Shown: positions 22,101-33,104 of the stretch, piece after piece | Numbering within the stretch: the stretch's first letter is position 1 | Layout of the letters: every line of letters begins with the position of its first letter | DNA from: Symbiodinium natans | Lineage: Eukaryota; Sar; Dinophyceae; Suessiales; Symbiodiniaceae | Length of the DNA stretch: 64,000 bases | Assembly: GCA_905221605.1 (NCBI GenBank) | Contig: CAJNDS010002151.1 | Coordinates: forward strand, 60,001-124,000 | Direction of reading: 5' to 3' | Translations under genes and position numbers: made by a program | The notes under the pieces: model-generated | Databases searched by the model: none | Seen by the model: the letters and a program-made list of their open reading frames with translations, nothing else | Told to the model about the DNA's origin: nothing

Positions 22101-23660
22101 AACTGAGCAGTCTCGCAGCTGAAGAACCTACCCTAACATGATAGGGTTTCAGGTCTGGGGGGACGTCCGTGCATGATCCATGTAGGCCTTGTCCGAGGAG
22201 CCCAGAAGCTACAGGCGGAATTCTGAAAAGATCCTGTAAGCCTTGTCCGAAGAGAATTTTGATCGGGGGCCCCGCAAGTTTCGGGACCCCGAAGCTGCAA
22301 GCCCGGTTTTCCCCCAAACCCCGAAGCTTCAACTCCAAAGTCTACTGCTCACCAATTAGCAAGCAGTACACGAGAACGAAGAACCATGCGTCAAGAAAGT
22401 TTGAGTTTGACCGTTTACTGCCCACCAATTAGCAAGCAGTAAACAAGAGGAAAGAGCCACGTGTCAGCAAAGCTTCCAACTGAAAGTTTACTGCCCACCA
22501 CTTGGCAGGCAGTAAACGGAACACAAGAACCATGTGTCATGACCGGGCTTCAGGGATGCATCAGCGTTCAAGCGCCTGGCGCGTTGAAAATTGAAGGTCA
22601 GGCCTCAGGGCTTGGGCTGGATATTAATGCCTGGACCAAGCAGGTATCCATCCTCCTTCTTCCCCTGTCATGACACGCGATGTGCAGTGAGGGAGCCACG
22701 TGCCCTGAAGTGGAGGCTTTCGGACATAATATGTTGGTGTGCTAGAAAGCAGAAACCTATCGTGAGATGCTTGGGGGTGCGTTAGTTTTAGGGCTGTCCT
22801 TAAACCCTATAAAACCTGAATAACGCCCACTGAGATCTACACCCAACACAATCGAGGAATCATGGATCTCGAAGGTACCCTCTTGGAGGCCGGGCGTTGT
22901 CTGCGTTCGCAGTGTGGGCCTGGCGTATCTTGAAACTGAGCAGTCTCGCAGCTGAAGAACCTACCCTAACATGATAGGGTTTCAGGTCTGGGGGGACGTC
23001 CGTGCATGATCCATGTAGGCCTTGTCCGAGGAGCCCAGAAGCTACAGGCGGAATTCTGAAAAGATCCTGTAAGCCTTGTCCGAAGAGAATTTTGATCGGG
23101 GGCCCCGCAAGTTTCGGGATCCCGAAACTGCAAGCCCGGTTTTCCCCCAAACCCCGAAGCTTCAACTCCAAAGTCTACTGCTCACCAATTAGCAAGCAGT
23201 ACACGAGAACGAAGAACCATGCGTCAAGAAAGTTTGAGTTTGACCGTTTACTGCCCACCAATTAGCAAGCAGTAAACAAGAGGAAAGAGCCACGTGTCAG
23301 CAAAGCTTCCAACTGAAAGTTTACTGCCCACCACTTAGCAGGCAGTAAGCGGAACCCAAGAACCATGTGTCATGACCGGGCTTCAAGGATGCATCAGCGT
23401 TCAAGCGCCTGGCGCGTTGAAAATTGAAGGTCAGGCCTCAGGGCTTGGGCTGGATATTAATGCCTGGACCAAGCAGGTATCCATCCTCCTTCTTCCCCGG
23501 TCATGACACGCGATGTGCAGTGAGGGAGCCACGTGCCCTGAAGTGGAGGCTTTCGGACATAATATGTCGGTATGCTAGACAGCAGAAACCTATCGTGAGA
23601 TGCTTGGGGGTGCGTTAGTTTTAGGGCTGTCCTTAAACCCTATAAACCTAAATAACGCCT
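22101..23660. repeat. ~730-bp direct duplication (period 833 bp) with internal hairpin repeats
   Basis: Copies lie at about 22101-22828 and 22934-23660, with only scattered differences. Each holds three tandem units built on GTTTACTGC...GCAGTAAAC, a perfect 9-bp stem around CCACCAATTAGCAA. Reading frames across it exist on both strands but are interrupted by the hairpins. It is probably a non-coding duplicated element. Confidence 0.85.
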
Positions 23661-23837
23661 ACGCGATAAAAATTTGGATGTTTTTGGGGGGGCCCGGGTG
23701 TTGAGGTTTATACGGTTTAAGCTTCATAGGCCTTCGAATGTATAGGGTTTAACGGCCAATAAGAGTAGGCGTGAAGATTTGGCGAAGGTTGGTGGCAGTA
23801 GGTGGCTTGGCGGTTTAGTAACCCTTGAACCCTGCAG

Positions 23838-24001
23838 CACCAAACCTCCAAACGTTGATGCCCCAGTCAGTGCTTAAATACATTGAATCGCCAGTCCATG
23901 CCCGCCCCTGCCTTCCGCGGTCGAAGATGGGCGAAACCATATGGGTCCTGCCCGCAATTCAATGGCAATGTTCGGGTATGCGTTCTTCTTGTGACTCTTA
24001 A
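23838..24001 (+). CDS. rightward exon, possible terminal exon
   Basis: Opens after CTGCAG and runs 53 codons to TAA. It begins PNLQTLMPQSVLKYIESPVH and continues SKMGETIWVLPAIQWQC. A GTATGC donor at 23976 is an alternative end. No neighbouring exon was linked, and most genes nearby are on the other strand. Confidence 0.4.
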
Positions 24002-24257
24002 AACTGTTATCATTACATGAGGTATGAGGAATAGGTGCGTCGATCTGATTTAGGGACTGGGGTTCGGATTATAATGCTTAGAGTTGAGCCTAGAGACTGT
24101 TGCAAGAGTTAACTGACAAGCCGAACCCTGAGAGCTGAACCTTGAGATCTAAACCCGAATTTCTGGCTCTGGGCTGGGTTCCGGGGCGTTGGACACGTCT
24201 AAAATCACCTTACAAGAAGTTCAAGCTGCAAGGTTGCACATCAGGGTCCAGAGTCTA

Positions 24258-25442
24258 GATGAATCGGCGTCCCCCTTTTCCAGCAGCCCAGGACTTCTGC
24301 ACGAAGGATGAATTAAGGGCGCCCTTTGCCGGCATTGCCGCCGAGCCCTTTGCCGCCGAGTTGCCTACGTTGGCGTCTTTCCGCCGCGGCCTCTGCGAAC
24401 CTCTCAATCGCGGAGTCCAGCTGTGGCCTTGGCCACTGCACGCATCTGTATGCTTCGGAGACCTCTGATGTGCCAGGCCAGAAAGCAATTAGGAAGAAGC
24501 CTTCGACTTTGGGCTTTGGGGGCTTAGACTTTAGGCTTCCGGGTTCGATACAAGAATTGAACGGAACGACCAAATAAAAAAGACGAACCGCGAGACGCCA
24601 AGGTCAGGTTCTGAGACTGCTTGGACAGCCGCTTGCGCATATGAGACCATGCTAGGGTTGCTGAGCGCGAATAAGTTTTCCCAGCTACTGAGCAGGGAGA
24701 TACGTCGTTCCAGCTCCTGCGCAGCGACCACGCACACTCTCTACCATGAACCCTACATCCCAATATCCACACGCAGCTTCGAGGGAACTAACTGAAAGGG
24801 GGTCCTGTACTCCTGCGATCGCCTCGTGGCGCGTGGTCGGCGCCGTCGGGTCTTGGATCTTCGCGACTCCCATAGGGTCAATTTGAAATTCTGAAATCTT
24901 GAACAGCCAAGTCGAAGAAAGCCAAGTCTCGCTCATTCCAGGGAATTCCGGCAAAGGCTTCATCTCAGGGGGTGTATGTTGCTTGGGAAAAGCACGTGAG
25001 GCAGCATCAGAAAGATACCCAAAGGAAAAAGGGTCTGCCATTTGCGATTGAGCTGCTGAAGTCGCGCCTGGTGTGCTCCTTGGCCTGCACAACAGAGCTC
25101 GGGAATGGCGGCGGTGGAGGGACGCTTTGACAATGTAAGCCCTGGAATGCTCAACCGGTCACACATCTCCGGGCTTCCAGAGACTAGACATACAGCTGAA
25201 CGAAATATAAGGATGAATGAAATAAAACAAGCCGCCCGACAATTCGAAAGGAGAGTCCATGTCAAAAGGCTGGCGGGGCGGACCAGAAGGCGGTGGGCCC
25301 GGGCGGCCCGGAGGGAGTGGCATTGGGCCAGCTTTTGCTGGCGACGGGCCAGCAGATGGGCTAGACGCGGCCGCTGGGCTGGACGCCGTTGGCGGTGGGA
25401 TGGGCAATGGGATGGGCTTCGGAGTCGTCGATGGCGCAGAAC
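24258..25442 (-). CDS. leftward gene region, proline-rich to basic protein
   Basis: Exon 25233-25442 opens after CTTCAG and is strongly proline-rich (TTPKPIPLPIPPPTASSPAA), then PFDMDSPFEL. A second open region at 24700-25060 reads MADPFSFGYLSDAASRAFPK and ETWLSSTWLFKISEFQIDPM. A third, 24313-24480, reads LDSAIERFAEAAAERRQRRQ and then stops. An alternative frame across the 3' end finishes at 24258. Splice junctions between them were not fixed, so this may be one gene or two. The product was not recognised. Confidence 0.45.
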
Positions 25443-25495
25443 CTGAAGGCAATTTCAGACCCCAAATGTAGCCTCTTCATGAAACAGGAGAACTT

Positions 25496-25807
25496 TCAAG
25501 CCCACAAGCCTTGATCGACACGTTTGCCGGTGTAGTGCGCACGCTTCTTGGATGTGGCACTGTTGGGGTCCTTGACGGCCATCCATGGTTTATCAACATT
25601 TAAGCACGTTTCAAATTACTATGCAGAATGCTTTATGAAACACCTGCTTCTCAGCCGAGATGCTCTGGAGTTCCTGCCCTTAGCCTTCCCAGCAGCGCCC
25701 GTGCCCTTGGCAGCATCCGCGCCCTTGGCAGCATGAGAGCCCTTAGCATCCGCCTCGGCAGCATCCGCGCCCTCTGCAGCATCCGCTTCGCGCTTGCGGC
25801 GAACCAT
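25496..25807 (-). CDS. small basic protein, two exons
   Basis: Starts ATG at 25807 (MVRRKREADAAEGADAAEAD), followed by Ala/Asp/Lys-rich repeats. The last exon, 25496-25570, reads DPNSATSKKRAHYTGKRVDQ and ends GLWA-TGA. Joining GGGAAG|GC (GC donor) to GTCAAG|GAC keeps frame and predicts about 65 residues. Alternatively the first exon runs to CAG|GTG at 25644. Charge and repeats suggest a small nuclear or nucleic-acid-associated protein, but no known chromatin family was recognised. Confidence 0.55.
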
Positions 25808-26212
25808 GGCGTGAAACTGTGAAACGAATACACAGATTTCAAGGAATGACTGCGATTCTGCATTTGAAGGACGAAATGACCGTCGCTTAACAAATATGTG
25901 ACTGTGCACTACTTGGATGGGTAGATGCGCCGTGAGCGACGAGACATTTATTTAAAGAATGACTGCGACTCTTATGAATGAATGCTGCCCTCACTGGCCA
26001 CTCTAGCTTGGCCACCGCAGGGCCATGCGTTCTCAACACAATGAGATCGAGAAGCAGCGACGCGGAGTGGAGCAAGCACGTGTCAGCAAATGAAAGGGTT
26101 CAGGGCAAGGTTTTTAAGCTTCAAGGGCATTAAGCAGTGAGGGTGCAGGGTCCAGGGTGCCCGGAGTGTTTGTTTTACGGGTTCCAAGACTAAGATGAAG
26201 GTGGAGTCATGC

Positions 26213-26607
26213 CTGTAACGAGGCAGCCTTCGCCAGAATCCCAAAGTGCATCCCACGCCCACGCCCGAGACACTTCCCGAAACACTTCTGTCCTGCTCTG
26301 AAGCCCCAGCCGCGCGTGCTTCCGGGAAGGCCACCAGGGGCCTGGCTTTAAATCATGCCGGAGCCCAAGATCCCATCATTGACATGCACAGCTGACTCCC
26401 CGAGCACAAGCCCTGAACATCTCACCAAACCTGAAATCCCAGCATGTATGGCCTAGGCTCTCGGGCTTGGGTTGGGAAAGCTAGCTGGCGGATCAGGGCT
26501 CTGCAGAAGGGATCCAGGTCGCTTCCAGGAATGTGAAAGTGGCACGACTCATATTTTACTGCCCATCCACTTCCACGAAATTGACCGAACAGCCCTAACA
26601 CCCAGGC
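26213..26607 (-). CDS. two exons of a leftward gene
   Basis: Exon about 26470-26607 opens after CCGCAG and reads AWVLGLFGQFRGSGWAVKYE then SCHFHIPGSDLDPFCR. Exon 26213-26297 opens after CTTCAG and reads RTEVFREVSRAWAWDALWDS. Both look like folded-domain sequence. The rightward frame over the same bases is less convincing. Start, stop and family are unknown. Confidence 0.5.
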
Positions 26608-27135
26608 CTGCGGCCCGGCAGGACTCGATGAGGGAGAAGCACGAACAGAGAAGTAGAGAAGGCATCCCATTTTTAGAAAAGACCTATCCCCAACCCACCC
26701 AACCCCAAAACCTAAACCACACCCATACACAAATGCCCAGCCTAAGAAAATTAGAAGTGCTAGTGGCTCTTAAGGGCCCGACGCAAAATCCAATATTTGT
26801 TCTAGAACAAAGGCTGACTAAACAGGAAGTCATGTCTAGGGCCAGGCCGAAGACACACCCACCTAGCTGACCGCTAAGACTACCTAAGCAGCTGAGACTA
26901 CCTGTTTTACATCCAGGGCTCCGGGGCTAGACTACCTACCCGAAAACCCTTAAACGATGACGCTACATGTTTGGGGTCGGGGTCCTCGAGCCTCGATGTC
27001 TGGAGAAGCCTTGGCCTTGAGAGCGAGACGAACCCTGAAGGGACAGGCAGGCAGAACCCCAAGCCTGTGCACACGCCCGCGTGTGTCTCTGTGTGTGTGT
27101 GTGGGTGTGAGTGGGTGTGTGTGTGTGTGTGTACA

Positions 27136-28523
27136 CGCCTGAACATGGTGATCGCTGTGACTGACATTTCCATTTGCAGGGGGCAGTGACCCGCTCATAC
27201 GCTCACTGCCAATGAAGCTGCTTATGAGTTGGGAGGATATCCAGGCTGATCACCTGGACGTACCTGCATGTGGAGTACCTGCGCAACGCCGTTGCAGCTG
27301 GTATCCACCACACTTTTTGTGACATCATGTACCCTGAAGTCCCAAAATTCCCATCTCGATGATCGCACCGCTGTGCCTTGGATCGCCAGCACCTTGGATT
27401 TATGGGCCTTGGATACCACAACTGGCAACAGGAGCTGCCGCTCGAGGCAGGCAACCATGCTCCTTTTCATTCTTCCCTTCTTCTTGACTCCTCTTGAGTG
27501 TGTTGTGGGTCTGGTGGTTGGTACATGTTGGTACCGTGATCACTGCATCAGTTCATGCCAAGCCAAAGTGCGTACCAGTTCTGGTTTTTCCCGACATGGG
27601 GCCAGATCTCAGGGGCATGTGCCCGAGCCCGCGATAGCGGATGAGTGAATCACAACGTTGCAGACGCTTGTTCTCATCCATCGGGATCATCTGCAGTAGG
27701 ATGACATGTGCCTGCAGTGGGCTTCATCGGGATCATCGGTCACTGCACGGTCAAGGGCCGCGGTCAAGGGTTGATCAGTAGAGACAGCTTGCTGAACATG
27801 TGCTTTCCCTAGGAGTGCAGGTAGATCGTCTGTGCATGTGCAGGTAGGAGGACCAGGTAGGCACGCGCTCAAGGTATCCGGAATCCTTAAACAGACATGT
27901 CATTGACTGTCCTCCCATGATGCTGTCTGACCCCCTGTTTTGTTGATTTCGCGTTTCTTGTTGCCTCCTGGTGTCGTTCCTGTTTTGTTGTCTCTGCCTC
28001 CTCTCTTGTTGCTGTTCATGACTGGCTTGCTGACACCTGCTTTCTTCTTCGCGTCCTTTTCGCCCTTCGGGGCGTGTGTGTGTGTAAACGCCTGAACATG
28101 GTGATCGCTGTGACTGACATTTCCATTTGCAGGGGGCAGTGACCCGCTCATACGCTCACTGCCAATGAAGCTGCTTATGAGTTGGGAGGATATCCAGGCT
28201 GATCACCTGGACGTACCTGCATGTGGAGTACCTGGGCAACGCCGTTGCAGCTGGTATCCACCACACTTTTTGTGACATCATGTACCCTGAAGTCCCAAAA
28301 TTCCCATCTCGATGATCGCACCGCTGTGCCTTGGATCGCCAGCACCTTGGATTTATGGGCCTTGGATACCACAACTGGCAACAGGAGCTGCCGCTCGAGG
28401 CAGGCAACCATGCTCCTTTTCATTCTTCCCTTCTTCTTGACTCCTCTTGAGTGTGTTGTGGGTCTGGTGGTTGGTACATGTTGGTACCGTGATCACTGCA
28501 TCAGTTCATGCCAAGCCAAAGTG
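27136..28523. repeat. ~435-bp direct duplication (period 953 bp) bordered by GT microsatellites
   Basis: Copies are at 27136-27570 and 28089-28523, nearly identical. Each begins at a (TG)n/GTGTGT stretch; the second also ends in (GT)n at 28520-28560. A frame on the minus strand (MVACLERQLLLPVVVSKAHK) is present in both, so a duplicated exon is possible, but no splice chain was found. Between the copies is unique DNA with a short CATCGGGATCATC repeat. Confidence 0.8.
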
Positions 28524-28729
28524 TGTGTGTGTGTGTGTGCGCACGCGTGTGTGCGTGTGCCTATGTTCTTACATGTGCGCCAATGCCGCACGCAGGCCTT
28601 GGCTGTGATCTAAAAAAGAGCAAAGGATCAGCAACGGCAACAATCCAAACCAATGTGGGTTCTCAGCCCTCAAATTGATTCCCAAAGCAGTCCTCTATGC
28701 CTCAGCCCCCTAAAAAAGGCCTGACATTC

Positions 28730-30256
28730 CCTACACTCGAACTCGCAAAATCAATTTTTGCGTTTTTTTTGCGGAAGATTGTGTATTTCGATGTATTTTG
28801 TCAGCCATTTGCCGATGTTTCCGAATGTCGTTCGCTTGCACGTATAATATGTTCGCAGAACAAATTCCCTACACTCGAACTCTCAAAATCTATTTTTGCG
28901 CTTTTTGTGGATGATTCTGTATTTCGATGTTTTTTGTCAGCCATTTGCCGATGTTTTCGACTGTCGTTCGCTTGCACATATAATATATTCGCAGAACAAA
29001 TTCCCTACACTCGAACTCTCAAAATCTATTTTTGCGTTTTTGTGGATGATTGTTGATTTCGATGTTTTTTGTCAGCCATTTGCCGATGTTCTCGAATGTC
29101 GTTCGCTTGCACGTATAATTTATTCGCAGAACAAATTCCCTACACTCGAACTCTCAAAATCTTTTTGTGCGTTTTTGTTGATGATTGTTGATTTCGATGT
29201 TTTTGTCAGCCATTTGCCGATGTTTTCGACTCCTTGCACGTATAATATATTCGCAGAACAAATTCCCTACACTCGAACTCTCAACATCTATTTTTGCGTT
29301 TTTTTGTGGATGATTCTGTATTTCGATGTTTTTGTCAGCCATTTGCCGATGTTTTCGACTGTCGTTCGCTTGCACATATAATATATTCGCAGAACAAATT
29401 CCCTACACTCGAACTCTCAAAATCTATTTTTTGCGTTTTTTGTGGATGCTTGCTGATTTCATTGTTTTTTGTAGCCATTTGCCGATGTTCTCGAATGTCG
29501 TTCGCTTGCACGTATAATATATTCGCAGAACAAATTCCCTACACTCGAACTCTCAAAATCTATTTTTGCGTTTTTTGTGGATGATTGTTGATTTCGATGT
29601 TTTTTTGTCAGCCATTTGCCGATGCTTTCGACTGTCGCTCGCTTGCACGTATAATATATTCGCAGAACAAAATCCCTACACTCGAACTCTCAAAATCTAT
29701 TTTTGCGCTTTTTTGTGGATGATTGTTGATGTCGATGTTTTTGTCAGCCATTTGCCGATGTTTTCGACTGTCGTTCGCTTGCACGTATAATATATTCGCA
29801 GAACAAATTCCCTACACTCGAACTCTCAACATGTATTTTTGCGTCTTTTTTGTGGATGATTCTGTATTTCGATGTTTTTGTCAGCCATTTGCCGATGTTT
29901 TCGACTGTCGTTCGCTTGCACATATAATATATTCGCAGAACAAATTCCCTACACTCGAACTCTCAAAATCTATTTTTGCGCTTTTTGTGGATGATTGTTG
30001 ATTTCAATGCTTTTGTAAGCCATTTGCCGATGTTCTCGAATGTCGTTCGCTTGCACGTATAATATATTCGCAGAACAAATTCCCTACACTCGAACTCTCA
30101 AAATCTATTTTTTGTTTTTTTGTGGATGATTGTTGATTTCGATGTGTTTGTCAGCCATTGGCCAATGTTTTCGACTGTCGCTCGCTTGCACGTATAATAT
30201 ATTCGCAGAACAAAACCCCTACGCTCGAACTCTCAAAATCTATTTTGTGCGTTTTT
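28730..30256. repeat. 135-bp satellite, about 11 copies
   Basis: CAGCCATTTGCCGATG recurs every 128-137 bp. Each unit also holds TTCGCTTGCACGTATAAT, ATATTCGCAGAACAAA, CCTACACTCGAACTCTC and a T-rich tract. Phenylalanine-rich reading frames through it are artefacts. It abuts the 3' end of the leftward gene at 30240. Confidence 0.95.
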
Positions 30257-30794
30257 TGTTGATGCAGCAAACAGTCTTAGCAAGTGTGTTATTCTGCCAA
30301 AGTTCTTCGCGTGAGCGAGCAGTCGGATACGGCGTAGAGCGAAGCAAACTCGATGACGATGAAGAAGTACGCGGCATAGAGCGAGGCAAAGCCGAGGACC
30401 ATGAAGATGTGTCCGGCACGGAGCGAGGCAAAGCCGAGGACCATGAAGACGTGCCGGCCACGGAGCGAGGCAAAGTCGAGGACCATGAAGACTGGTCTGG
30501 CATGGATGAAGACGGGTCTGGCATGGAGCGAGGCAAAGTCGAGGACCATGAAGACGGGTCTGGCATGGAGTGGCGGCGGTTCCAACGATTCACACGCTCC
30601 GAACTGTTCCACCCAGTGGCATTCCAAGAAGAGTCAGCATGCCAGGAAGAGTCTGAGGAGCCCGAGGTACGCCAGGAAGAGTCTGAGGAGCCAGAGGCAT
30701 TCCACGCAGAGTCGGCATCACGGCGGTCCTGCCACTGCTGCACGCGCCTCCATCGGCGCTCCCAACGACTGAACTCCATGGACGAGTCCGACAT
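30240..30794 (-). CDS. Ser/Trp-rich repeat protein
   Basis: ATG at 30794 begins MSDSSMEFSRWERRWRRVQQ. A region with Trp every several residues follows (SDSSWHADSSWNATGW), then about six copies of a 42-bp unit encoding SSWSSTLPRSMPDP-like repeats. The frame then runs into the 135-bp satellite and ends at 30240, so the true 3' end is probably spliced. The opposite strand is also open (Glu-rich, ERGKAEDHEDVSG), but the minus frame has a good start and more natural codon use. The function is unknown. Confidence 0.5.
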   Translation of the reverse strand: MSDSSMEFSRWERRWRRVQQWQDRRDADSAWNASGSSDSSWRTSGSSDSSWHADSSWNATGWNSSERVNRWNRRHSMPDPSSWSSTLPRSMPDPSSSMPDQSSWSSTLPRSVAGTSSWSSALPRSVPDTSSWSSALPRSMPRTSSSSSSLLRSTPYPTARSREELWQNNTLAKTVCCINKKRTK

Positions 30795-31499
30795 CGAAAG
30801 AGACACGCACAAGAAAGAGGTAAACGTGGACAAAAACTTGGGCAACAAATGCCTGCGATGGCAAAACAAGACAAGGGAACAGGTGGAGCACAGCACGTGC
30901 AATGAGAAAGTTTCAGAAGTACGTGCCTACTCAGGGAACCCACAGCGTCTGATGGCACTCCTGCTTCTGAGGGTGGGGCAAACACCATGCACTTTGGGAG
31001 GGGGTCGCCAAAAGGAAGAGTGTGTCAAACACAGCAAGCAGAGGCGATGTCAGTCCTATATTTCACCCATACATAGCTTCCACACGTTGCAAGTTTTCAA
31101 AGGGCCAGCGTGTGCAACGCAAGCCCTTAGCAGCCCAGACACTTGCCCCACTACCCGGGCTGGGATGTCTGAAATATGTACCTCGCAGTCTGTAACGAGT
31201 TAGAAATTTATAGCATTGCAGCTGAACTGCACCAGAGCTACTTCTGGTACCCAGCAAGAAAAACAAAAGAGAGACTGAGGCTGCCCATATGTGAGACAGG
31301 AACCTTCATGATATGTTCGCCTCGGCTTCCAACCATTTTGCGTCTAGAGCTAGAGCAAGCAGACCATGACCTGGTTTCCTTCCCTCCTTCCCGAAATCTC
31401 TGACTCACCCCCCCTCCTCCCGCCCTGTGGGACCTGCCAAAACCACTTGGAGGCGCTGCAACCCTCTAAAACCTCCCTGGGACACTTTCTTGGCACCGT
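30795..31499. other. divergent junction, upstream of both neighbours
   Basis: Lies 5' of the leftward gene at 30794 and starts the region leading to the rightward run. One open rightward frame at 31176-31403 (NELEIYSIAAELHQSYFWYP) looks coding but has no linked exon. No telomeric arrays. Confidence 0.35.
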
Positions 31500-33060
31500 C
31501 GCGAAAATATCCGCAAACATATCCACCCTGTAACAGCGGGCGTCGCGCATCAGACCATTGGATGGGGACTTTGAAGACGCAAAATACCCAGACACCGGGC
31601 GTCGCGAAAATATCTACCCTGTAACACCCGGCGTCGCGAAAATATCTACGAAAATATCCACCCTGTCACACCGGGCGTCGCGCACCAGGCCATTGGATGG
31701 GGACTTTGAAGGCGTACAATTCCCAGAAATCACCAACACTTACCCTGTAACACCGGGCGTCGCGAAAATATCTACATAGAAATTGTATAGGGTTCGTGTC
31801 CGGAGTTTTGTACGTTGTTTTGCTTTTCGCTGAGTTTTTGCTGAAAACACCTGCTTTTTCAGCATTTTTTTCAACCCCTCGAAAAGGGTTGGGGGGGTAA
31901 TTGCCCAAAATCACAAAAAACTGCCATTTGGGTGGTTTCCAGGGCCGCCAAACTAGCCAAAATCCCTATGTTTTGGTGCTAGATTAGGGTTTGTGAAAGC
32001 CAAGAATTGCAAAAAATCACTAAAATTGCAATTTGGAGAGTTTTCAAGGCTGCCAAATGAGCCCAAATCCCTATGTTTTGGCCTTAGGTTGAGGATTTGT
32101 GAACGCCAAAATGGTCAAAAATCACTAAAAATTGCCATTTCGGTGGTTTCCAAAGTCGCCAAATTGGCCAAAATTCATATGTTTTGGCTCTAGATTGAGG
32201 GTTTGTGAAGGCCAAAAATTGCACAAAATCACAAAAAACACCATTTGGGTGGTTTCCCAGGCCGCCAAACTAGCCGAAATCCCTATGTTTTGGCCCTGGC
32301 TTGAGAGTTTGTGAAAGCCAAAGTCAAAAAGCACAAAAAAATTTCCATTTGGGCGGTTTTCAAGGCCGCCAAATGAGCCAAAATCCCTATGTTTTGCCCT
32401 AAGTTGAGGCTTTGCGACGGCCAAAAATGATCAAACATCACTAAAACATGCCATTTGGGTGGTTTCCAGGGCCGCCAAACTAGCCAAAATCCCTATGATT
32501 TGGCCGTAGATTGAGGGTTTGTGAAAGCAAAAAATGGTCAAAAATCACTAAAAATTGGAATTTGGGTGGTTTCCAAGGCTGCCAAACTAGCCAAAATCCC
32601 TATGTTTTGGCCGTAGATTGAGGGTTTGTGAAAGCAATAAATGATCAACAATCACTAAAAATTGTCATTTGTGTGGTTTCCACAGCCTCCAAACGCGCCA
32701 ATGTCGCGAAAATATCCGCAAACATATCCACCCTGCAACACCGGGCGTCGCGAAAATATCTACCCTGTCACACCGGGCGTCGCGAAAATATCTACCCTGT
32801 TACACCAGGCGTCGCGAAAATCTCTGCCCTGTCACAGCGGGCGTCGCGCACTAGGCCATTGGATAGGGACTTTGAAGGCGCAAAATACCAAGAGATCACA
32901 GATACATACCCTGTAACACCGGGCGTCGCGAAAATATCTACGAAAATATCCACCCTGCAACACCGGGCGTCGCGCATCAGGCCATTGGATGGGGACTTTG
33001 AAGGCGTAAAATTCCCAGAAATCACCAATACTTACCCTGTGACACCGGGCGTCGCGCATC
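31500..33060. repeat. two interleaved satellites
   Basis: Blocks 31500-31780 and 32700-33060 are made of CGGGCGTCGCG units separated by AAAATATCTACCCTGTAACA or by longer spacers with GGCCATTGGATGGGGACTTT. The middle block, 31915-32690, is seven copies of a ~110-120 bp unit with CCCTATGTTTTGG, TTGAGGGTTTGTGAA and TTTGGGTGGTTTCCA. The first satellite flanks the second as if interrupted by it. Confidence 0.95.
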
Positions 33061-33104
33061 TGGCTTTTTTTCTAATGTCTCCCCATTGAGGCCAACCGGG
33101 GGTT

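Noticed and set aside
22039-23265. Paired ~90-codon frames in the 833-bp duplication
   Set aside because: Both strands are open, the frames are cut by hairpin units, and no splice chain leads in or out.
24960-25265. LETM1-like membrane segment on the minus strand
   Set aside because: The hydrophobic stretch KWQTLFPLGIFLMLPHVLF only loosely resembles that family, and another frame over the same bases codes more convincingly.
28697-30001. Phe-rich overlapping open frames
   Set aside because: All are produced by the 135-bp satellite; unit length changes shift the frame.
28730-30256. CRISPR array
   Set aside because: Units are contiguous tandem repeats without unique spacers, in a eukaryotic context.
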